From Geobacter sp. UBA5608 (lineage in GTDB: Bacteria > Desulfobacterota > Desulfuromonadia > Geobacterales > Pseudopelobacteraceae), in the NCBI GenBank assembly GCA_002424705.1, contig DIKW01000103.1, positions 793 to 33,636 on the forward strand: DNA of 32,844 bases, read 5' to 3'. The notes below the pieces were generated by a model. That model made no database searches. It saw only the letters and a program-made list of their open reading frames with translations, and was not told the DNA's origin. Below, one piece after another: positions 24,686 through 30,691 of the stretch. How positions within the stretch are numbered: the first letter of the stretch is position 1; each line of letters begins with the position of its first letter. A program made the position numbers and the translations under genes.

Positions 24686-26095
24686 ATGCAACAGCCAACA
24701 CCAACCACCATGCGGCTGGCCACCCTGCGGATAGTGGCCATTTACGCCTTTTTCGGGGCGATCTGGATCCTGGCCTCCGATACGGTGCTGGGCTGGATGG
24801 TGACCGACCCGGCCACCCTGACCAGGCTGGCGATGTTCAAGGGCTGGCTGTACGTGCTGCTCACCTCATTGTTACTCTACAAGCTGATCAGCAGGGACAG
24901 TCTGATGCTGGCCGAAACCAGCGCCTTGCTGCAGGCAAGCGAAGAGCGCTTTCATACCATCTACGACACGCTGAGCGATGCCGTATTCATCCATGACGCC
25001 GAAACCGGGCGGATCGTCGATGTGAACGACACCATGTGCCGGATGTACGGTTATCAGCGCGACGAGGTGCTGAACCAGACCATCGACCTGGTGGGGACCG
25101 GAGAGGCGCCCTACAACGCCAGCGAGGCGTTGCTCCGCATCCAGAAGACAGCAGCCGGCACACCACAAGCCTTCGAGTGGATCACCAGTACGAAGCACGG
25201 GCACCGGTTTTGGGTCGAGGTCAGCATGCGCTCTGCGACCCTCGACGGCCATCAGCGAATCGTCGTCATGGCGCGCGACATCACTGATCGAAAACGGGCA
25301 GAGGAGCTGTTGAACACGCAGCAAACAGAGCTGGAACAATGGAACCGCACCCTGGAGCAGCGGGTCAGCGAGACGATTGCCGAACTGCGTCAGAAGGACG
25401 AACTGTTACTGCAGCAGAGCCGCCACGCCGCCATGGGCGAGATGCTCAACAACATCGCCCATCAGTGGCGCCAACCATTGAACAACATCGGTATCTATGT
25501 ACAGAATATGCAGCTGTTACGAGCAGCAGGGGAGTTGACCGACGAGGAGTTGCAACGTGATGTGCAGAGTGTGATGGACATCATCCAGTACATGTCCAAG
25601 ACCATCGACGACTTCCGCACCTTTTTCCGGAATGAAAAACAGAAACAGCCTTTTGCAGTCAAAGAGGCGGTGGAGAAGACACTGCGCTTTGTCTCGGCAC
25701 GGCTGGAGCACCATGCCATCACAACGCAGCTTGTGGTGCGCCACGAATCAACCCTGCTTGGCTACCAGGCCGAATATATCCAGGTGCTGGTGAACATCAT
25801 CAACAACGCGGTGGATGCGCTCGACCAGCGGCAGCCCAGCGACCGCCGGATCACCATAACCCTCGATCAGCAGGACACCCGTTCGCTCGTTACGATCTGC
25901 GACAACGGCGGCGGCATCCCCCCGACGGTCCTGCCGCATATCTTCGAGCCCTACTTCACCACCAAGGGGCCGAGTGAGGGGACCGGTATCGGGCTGTATA
26001 TGTCAAAGGTGATCATCGAGAAACATATGGGCGGCACGCTCAGCGCCCGCAATACCGATGACGGCGCCGAGTTCAGCGTCTCGATCCCGGTCTGA
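24686..26095 (+). CDS. Membrane PAS histidine kinase, orphan
   Basis: A 469-residue sensor kinase. Two N-terminal membrane segments (IVAIYAFFGAIWILASD and GWLYVLLTSLLLYKLI) enclose a short loop. A PAS domain follows (about residues 85-205, HTIYDTLSDAVFIHDAETG and RITDRK-like end ARDITDRKRAEEL), then a coiled coil, a HisKA box with H259 in GEMLNNIAHQWRQPLNNIG, and an ATPase domain with INNAVDAL, CDNGGGIPPTVLPHIFEPYF and GTGIGLYMSK. ATG 24686 has AAGGAA seven bases upstream; the in-frame start at 24650 overlaps RMD1. No response regulator adjoins it. It may be read with the sixA-RMD1 operon. Signal and partner are unknown. Confidence 0.9.
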   Translation: MQQPTPTTMRLATLRIVAIYAFFGAIWILASDTVLGWMVTDPATLTRLAMFKGWLYVLLTSLLLYKLISRDSLMLAETSALLQASEERFHTIYDTLSDAVFIHDAETGRIVDVNDTMCRMYGYQRDEVLNQTIDLVGTGEAPYNASEALLRIQKTAAGTPQAFEWITSTKHGHRFWVEVSMRSATLDGHQRIVVMARDITDRKRAEELLNTQQTELEQWNRTLEQRVSETIAELRQKDELLLQQSRHAAMGEMLNNIAHQWRQPLNNIGIYVQNMQLLRAAGELTDEELQRDVQSVMDIIQYMSKTIDDFRTFFRNEKQKQPFAVKEAVEKTLRFVSARLEHHAITTQLVVRHESTLLGYQAEYIQVLVNIINNAVDALDQRQPSDRRITITLDQQDTRSLVTICDNGGGIPPTVLPHIFEPYFTTKGPSEGTGIGLYMSKVIIEKHMGGTLSARNTDDGAEFSVSIPV

Positions 26096-26097
26096 CG

Positions 26098-26110
26098 AGC
26101 CTTTGAGGCT
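26098..26110. terminator. Short hairpin between convergent genes (weak)
   Basis: AGCCT (26098-26102) pairs with AGGCT (26106-26110) around TTG, in the 13-base gap between the convergent histidine kinase and thioesterase genes. There is no T-tract, so terminator function is doubtful. Confidence 0.25.
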
Positions 26111-27152
26111 ACAGCGCGGCGTAATGCTGCTGCATGGCCCGGTGGCTGCGGTAGGCGGCCAGGTAGCGGGCATCCTCGGCGTAGGTGCTGGGGTAGACCG
26201 GCGGCACCGGCTGGTGCCGTAACATGCTGTCCACATTGACAAAGGTGAACAGGCAGGAGTTGGAGAGCGCCTTGCTGGTGCGGTCACGGCTGATCCGCTC
26301 AATGGCGGCCTCTACGCAGATAAAACTGTCGCAGGTGTAAACCACCCGGCAGGTGTAGTGCAGCTTGTCGCCCAGCCGCACCGGATGGAAGAAGTTGATC
26401 CGGTTGACTGCCGCAATGATTGGGCGATGGGGAGCGATCTGTTCGGCGCAAATCGACGACAGCTCATAGGCCCGCCGGATGATGTAGCCGCCAAAGATCC
26501 GGTGAGGCACATACTCCTGCTCCGGGTACATCCGTTCCCAGCCATCCACCACCAGACGATCCGCCTTCAGACCACTGAAACCCGGCTCATCCTGGGCCGT
26601 ATGCAGCTGCTGCAACAGCTGATACTCTTCGCGGCTGGGCGGTTCCTGCTGGGCTGCCTGCTGCTGCCGGTACTGTTCCCGCTCCTGTACCGACTTCTCT
26701 GCCCGGCGACGTTCCAACTCATCGCCGTATGCAAGGGGCGGCAGGGTCCGGCTCTCCTCGGCTGCCTCGCCGCCACGAGCCACCATGGTGAAGTAGCACG
26801 AGGCGATATGGGTAGCCGGATCGCCGACATGCTCCACCCGCATCCCCACCACCATCGATGACCGGCCCACATGGTTGATCCGGGCATCGATCTGGATATC
26901 CCTGCTGTTATCAACCGCATGGCGCACAACGATATTGTCGATGGCGGCAGTCACCACCTTGGCGTCAAGATGGGTGCGACGGGCATAGCCCAGGGCCACC
27001 TGTTCCGCCATGATGTCCAGATCTTCCAGCAGCAGCCCGAACCTGAAATTGCCCACAATCGGTTCATCAACCACCAGGTAACGCCGCTGAACCGCCGGAT
27101 CGGTTGCCAGCGGGATGGTCTTGTAGAGCGAGGTCTGTTGGGGGGTGGTCAT
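26109..27152 (-). CDS. Double-hotdog acyl-CoA thioesterase
   Basis: A 347-residue protein with two hotdog domains, as in acyl-CoA hydrolases of the BFIT type. Hotdog 1 (about residues 20-130) has NFRFGLLLEDLDIMAEQVAL, RRTHLDAKVVTAAIDNI, NHVGRSSMVVGMRVE and SCYFTMVAR. A glutamine-rich linker (about 150-175) follows. Hotdog 2 (about 200-320) has HRIFGGYIIRRAYELS, INFFHPVRLGDKLHYTCRVVY and SCLFTFVNVD. GGAGG precedes ATG 27152 by seven bases. The acyl chain specificity is unknown. The 120-base gap upstream shows no clear regulatory site; it must contain the promoter, as the next minus-strand gene ends at 27273. Confidence 0.88.
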   Translation of the reverse strand: MTTPQQTSLYKTIPLATDPAVQRRYLVVDEPIVGNFRFGLLLEDLDIMAEQVALGYARRTHLDAKVVTAAIDNIVVRHAVDNSRDIQIDARINHVGRSSMVVGMRVEHVGDPATHIASCYFTMVARGGEAAEESRTLPPLAYGDELERRRAEKSVQEREQYRQQQAAQQEPPSREEYQLLQQLHTAQDEPGFSGLKADRLVVDGWERMYPEQEYVPHRIFGGYIIRRAYELSSICAEQIAPHRPIIAAVNRINFFHPVRLGDKLHYTCRVVYTCDSFICVEAAIERISRDRTSKALSNSCLFTFVNVDSMLRHQPVPPVYPSTYAEDARYLAAYRSHRAMQQHYAAL

Positions 27153-27272
27153 GATCTGCCTCCGCAGGCTGCCGGCAACCTCTCGGCGCTGTGGTGAGAC
27201 GCTCCGGATCTGCCATTGTCCTGGTTTGCTGTCTGGTCCTGCGCCGGTGGGCGCTGCCTGTTTTACCTGTCG

Positions 27273-29282
27273 CTACAGGATTTCAACCCGGTTGCGGCCC
27301 TTATGCTTGGCCTGATAGAGCGCCGCATCGACCCGGGCCATCAGCTCTTGTGGGCTTTCGCCACAGCGGTGGCAGGTTATGCCGAAGCTGGCAGTTATCT
27401 GCTGGTTCTCGATAAAAACATGCTGTGCGATCATTTCCCGCAACATTTCTGCCAATACAGTGGCCTGGTCCTCATCGTTGCGGAAGGTCAGGATCACAAA
27501 CTCTTCGCCGCCCCACCGGCTGAAGATGTCGTGGGTCCTGATCCTGCCCGAGACCAGCTCGGCAACCTTCTGCAGCACCTGATCACCAACCGCGTGCCCT
27601 AGGATGTCGTTGACCTGTTTGAAATGGTCAAGATCGAACATGATCAGTGACAGAGGGGTAGCAAAACGGCAGGCCCGTGCCATCTCGGCAAGCAACAGGT
27701 TCTCGAACATCCGGCGGTTGTAGATCCCGGTCAGAAAATCGATCCGCGCCTCAGCGGCAAGCAGCTCGTTGGCCTGCTTCAGCTCTTCATGGGCCCGCCG
27801 TCCGTCGATGATCTCCCAGGTGACATCGGCCAGGTACGAGACCTCGTCGACATCCTTGCTCGTGTAGTTGTCGGGCTTGTTACCCACTCCCAGGATAGCC
27901 ACAATCCGCTCGTCCCGGATCACCGGCACCACCAGTTCGCGGATCACCGGCGCATGACCCGCGGGCAGCCCTTTCTTGTGTGGCAATGCGGCGTAGTCAT
28001 TATGAATCACCGGGGCGCGGGCATGCACACACTCGACCCAGACCCCGGCCTGCTTGATGTCGTAGTGCATCCCATGCCCTTCGGCCTTGCAGTACTCCTG
28101 CAGGGTGCGGGTAGACCAGGCCTGCAGGGTCAGGGCCTGCTGGTCGGGGTCAACAAAATGGTAGAACCCCACCGGGCTTCCGCTGATACGGCAGACCTCG
28201 TCCAGGGCAAACCGCAGCAACTCATCAACACTGTGCATGGTGGCATAATCCAGCAGCTGGTAGCGCAGCTGCACCAGTGTCTCCACCCGTTGCGCCTTCA
28301 GCTCAGCCGCAGCCTGACTTCTGTGCAGCAGGAAAAGCCCACCCGTGCTGCCAAGACAGCCGATCAGAAACAGGACTCCCTGAAAGAACGCCTCGTTGTG
28401 CCAGTCTGCAAGTACGGCAGCAGGGTTACGGCTTATGATCACCACCAGCGGCTTATCCATCCTGAGCTTGGCAGGCTGTATGGTGAACAATGCAGCCATG
28501 CGCTGCTCACCGGTGGCATAGGCGGTGCCGGTGAGGCTGCTTTCCAACCTCCCGCTCTCCCGGTGCAGCGAAAACAGCGAGCCCGGAACAGCCAGATTTT
28601 TGCCGGCCTGGCCTTCGCGCTCAGGCCTGGTCATGAAACGGATGCCATCACCGTGATTGATCGTATTCAACATGTCCGGGGCATACAGCGTTGACTGCAG
28701 GATCGTCTCGAAATATCCGGGATCGACCGATGAGGTCACCACGCCGTTAAAGCTGCCATCCGCTGCAGGGATCATTCTGGTGAAATTAAACGTATAGGTA
28801 TCAAGCACCGATTTGAACGGTGAAGAAACATACAGGGCCTGCGGGTCGGGGTGGTGGCGCGGCGTGCTGAAGTAGTCGCGATAGCTGAAATTGCGTCCGA
28901 TAAGCTCGGGACGGCTGGACGCGATAATGGTTCCTGCGGCATCTGTAATGAACAGGGTGCGCATGCCAGGCATGGCATCAGCCATAATGGACAGACGTTT
29001 AACGGCGAAGGCACGATTTTGGGGGGCAGCCAACGTATCCCGATCAGCCACAACCCCCTGCAGAATACGGCTGGTTGCGTCAAGCTGATGTTCGATATTC
29101 CTGCCGATCACCCGGGCCTGGGTCATCAGCCGGTGCTGCTCCTGCTCGATGACCCGCTGACGCATAGTCGCCAGGTTGTAGCCCACCACGCTGCCCACCA
29201 GGGTAAGTCCCAGCCCGAGGGCAAGCCAGTTGAGCCGTGTGCGTTGTTTCAGCGATCGGTCCTGAACGTTGAGCGGTGTCAT
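27273..29282 (-). CDS. Cache-GAF-GGDEF diguanylate cyclase
   Basis: A 669-residue membrane diguanylate cyclase. TM1 (about residues 18-36) and TM2 (about 300-320, FFQGVLFLIGCLGSTGGLFL) bracket a periplasmic double-Cache sensor with LFITDAAGTIIASS and GRNFSYRDYFSTPR. A cytoplasmic GAF domain (about 340-495, SPVGFYHFVDPDQ and VPVIRDERIVAILGVGNK) precedes GGDEF. The active site RWGGEEF (591-595) is intact, and the inhibitory-site motif RTHD (582-585) lies five residues before it, so product inhibition is predicted. The protein ends KGRNRVEIL. AGGAC precedes ATG 29282. It appears monocistronic. The Cache ligand is unknown. Confidence 0.92.
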   Translation of the reverse strand: MTPLNVQDRSLKQRTRLNWLALGLGLTLVGSVVGYNLATMRQRVIEQEQHRLMTQARVIGRNIEHQLDATSRILQGVVADRDTLAAPQNRAFAVKRLSIMADAMPGMRTLFITDAAGTIIASSRPELIGRNFSYRDYFSTPRHHPDPQALYVSSPFKSVLDTYTFNFTRMIPAADGSFNGVVTSSVDPGYFETILQSTLYAPDMLNTINHGDGIRFMTRPEREGQAGKNLAVPGSLFSLHRESGRLESSLTGTAYATGEQRMAALFTIQPAKLRMDKPLVVIISRNPAAVLADWHNEAFFQGVLFLIGCLGSTGGLFLLHRSQAAAELKAQRVETLVQLRYQLLDYATMHSVDELLRFALDEVCRISGSPVGFYHFVDPDQQALTLQAWSTRTLQEYCKAEGHGMHYDIKQAGVWVECVHARAPVIHNDYAALPHKKGLPAGHAPVIRELVVPVIRDERIVAILGVGNKPDNYTSKDVDEVSYLADVTWEIIDGRRAHEELKQANELLAAEARIDFLTGIYNRRMFENLLLAEMARACRFATPLSLIMFDLDHFKQVNDILGHAVGDQVLQKVAELVSGRIRTHDIFSRWGGEEFVILTFRNDEDQATVLAEMLREMIAQHVFIENQQITASFGITCHRCGESPQELMARVDAALYQAKHKGRNRVEIL

Positions 29283-29378
29283 GCACGTCCTGTGAGGTGT
29301 GGTAAACGGCCTGCTGCTTGGGCCTGTCTACGTTATTTTAGCAGCATGGAGCCACTTTTCAAGGTAGCTGACAAAAAC

Positions 29379-29433
29379 AGTCATGGATTTGTAACCTGCC
29401 GGTCACACGATGGTGGTTCTGCTGCGCTAGAAT
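29379..29433 (+). promoter_or_regulatory. PhoB-box-like repeats and -10 upstream of small ORF
   Basis: AGTCAT (29379), TGTAAC (29390) and GGTCAC (29401) follow at exact 11-base intervals. The outer units resemble the E. coli PhoB half-site TGTCAT/C. A -10-like TAGAAT lies at 29428-29433, about 21 bases after the last unit, longer than at the phoB promoter. The remaining part of the 213-base gap upstream is otherwise featureless. Confidence 0.45.
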
Positions 29434-29495
29434 GTAGACCGTCTGCAGATCTGATGCCACGTCTTGAAAAGATGCAAACCAGCAAGGGGGGAATC

Positions 29496-29690
29496 ATGGC
29501 GACCACGACACGAGCAACAGACAAAGAGGCTCGCATGCAGCGTTCTCGCACCATCATGGCCAGCCAGCAACGGCCGGTCAGCTACAGCTGGGAGGAGTTT
29601 GTCAATCGCCTGGCACAGCTTGATGACCCCAGGCTGCGGATGATCGGCCAAAAGGAGCTTGCCAAACTCGCCCGGCAACAACAGGGTTAG
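29496..29690 (+). CDS. 64-aa hypothetical protein
   Basis: A small basic protein I do not recognise (MATTTRATDKEARMQRSRT at the start). A flexible, Thr/Arg-rich N-terminus is followed by a helical segment containing SWEEFVNRLAQLDDPRLRM and GQKELAKLARQQQ. No signal peptide or membrane segment is visible. A strong ribosome site AGGGGGG (about five bases upstream of ATG 29496) and a plausible promoter support real expression; the in-frame extension upstream runs through the promoter and is rejected. Its stop overlaps the convergent mgsA stop. The Pho-box-like repeats upstream suggest phosphate control. Confidence 0.65.
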   Translation: MATTTRATDKEARMQRSRTIMASQQRPVSYSWEEFVNRLAQLDDPRLRMIGQKELAKLARQQQG

Positions 29691-29702
29691 GGACCCTTTT
29701 TG
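29683..29702 (+). terminator. Weak terminator after small ORF
   Basis: AGGGT (29683-29687) pairs with ACCCT (29693-29697) around a five-base loop and is followed by a T-run. The stem is only five base pairs and includes the stop codon of the small ORF. Confidence 0.35.
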
Positions 29703-30151
29703 AGTCGCTGACGATATTCGTCGTAATCGGGCAGCACCCGGTCATAACAGTCATGGATCAGGCTTGACGAGATCATGAAATCCGCTGTCGAGCGGTTGCA
29801 GGCCACCGGGATATTCCAGACCACTGCAATCCGCAAGAGCGCCTTGACATCCGGATCGTGGGGTTGCGGCTCCAGCGGGTCCCAGAAGAAGATCAGCAGA
29901 TCAATCTCCCCCTCGGCGATCTTGGCGCCGATCTGCTGATCACCCCCCAACGGGCCGCTCTGCAGCCGGATCACCGGCAGGCCCAACTCCTCCTGCACCA
30001 AACTGCCGGTGGTGCCGGTGGCGCACAGCTCATGCTCCACCAGGATGGCGCGGTTATAGCGGGCCCATTCGATCAGATCCCGCTTTTTGTGGTCGTGGGC
30101 CACCAGCGCGATCCGTTTGCGGCCCTGCATCTCAATGGTCTTGTACTGCAT
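29687..30151 (-). CDS. mgsA: Methylglyoxal synthase
   Basis: MgsA converts dihydroxyacetone phosphate to methylglyoxal and phosphate, a bypass that relieves sugar-phosphate build-up and is inhibited by phosphate in characterised enzymes. The 154-residue protein keeps E. coli numbering of key residues: H19 and K23 in AHDHKKRDL, phosphate-binding ATGTTGS (44-50), catalytic D71 in SGPLGGDQQ, and H98 and D101 in QPHDPD. NIPVACNRSTADF is also conserved. GGGGAGG lies about six bases before ATG 30151. Phosphate sensitivity makes it a natural companion to the nearby phosphate genes, but no regulatory link is seen in the sequence. Confidence 0.95.
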   Translation of the reverse strand: MQYKTIEMQGRKRIALVAHDHKKRDLIEWARYNRAILVEHELCATGTTGSLVQEELGLPVIRLQSGPLGGDQQIGAKIAEGEIDLLIFFWDPLEPQPHDPDVKALLRIAVVWNIPVACNRSTADFMISSSLIHDCYDRVLPDYDEYRQRLKKGP

Positions 30152-30256
30152 CAGCCACCTCCCCGTGCATGAGTTGCGTCAGCCTACCGTTTGGCGGCCC
30201 AAACCTCAATTCTGTTTGTTATGCTGTCCGACTTCTGCGCAACATACAGCGGCCGA

Positions 30257-30691
30257 TCAGGCGTGGGCAATAATAAACTCGGCAACGGCAGCCTGAATTT
30301 CATCCCGGATGACCCGGGTGGCGGCTAACTGCTCCGCGTGGCTGCCACTCAGTGCGGACGGGTCGGCGAAGCTCCAGTGCAACCGCTTGGTAATGCCGGG
30401 AAACAACGGACAACGCTCTGCGCTGGCGCCGTCGCAGACCGTGATCACGTAGCTGAACATCTCGCCCCGCCGGTACATCTCAAAGACATCCTTGGCTTGA
30501 TTGCCGGACAGGTCGTAGCCCTCTTCCGCCATCACCTCCACCACCAGGGGGTTCAGGGTCCCCGGCTCAAGCCCGGCGCTTTGGGCAACAAAACGGCTGG
30601 CCGCAATCCTGTTGAGGAAGGCCTCGGCCATCTGACTGCGGGCGCTGTTGTGCACGCAGACGAATAGGACTTTTTCAGGTTGTATGCACAT
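30257..30691 (-). CDS. arsC: Arsenate reductase / low-MW protein tyrosine phosphatase family
   Basis: A 144-residue protein of the thioredoxin-coupled ArsC type with the low-molecular-weight phosphatase fold. The P-loop is C12-x5-R18 (CVHNSARSQ). Two further cysteines, C86 and C94, lie in VCDGASAERCPLFPG and would form the redox relay; their CX7C spacing is one residue longer than the CX6C of the B. subtilis enzyme. WSFADPSALSG supplies the general-acid aspartate. ATG 30691 follows AAGGAGA and overlaps the upstream GGDEF-EAL gene by 17 bases, so the two are cotranscribed. No other ars gene is in the window, so a phosphatase role is an alternative. Confidence 0.85.
   Translation of the reverse strand: MCIQPEKVLFVCVHNSARSQMAEAFLNRIAASRFVAQSAGLEPGTLNPLVVEVMAEEGYDLSGNQAKDVFEMYRRGEMFSYVITVCDGASAERCPLFPGITKRLHWSFADPSALSGSHAEQLAATRVIRDEIQAAVAEFIIAHA

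Noticed and set aside
28851..29495. Long upstream extension (215 codons) of the 64-residue ORF
   Set aside because: It runs antisense to the Cache-GGDEF gene and through the promoter region; the ribosome site identifies ATG 29496.
30189..30204. Hairpin GTTTGG/CCAAAC upstream of mgsA
   Set aside because: A six-base-pair stem with no T-tract or known leader element; too weak to call a regulatory structure.
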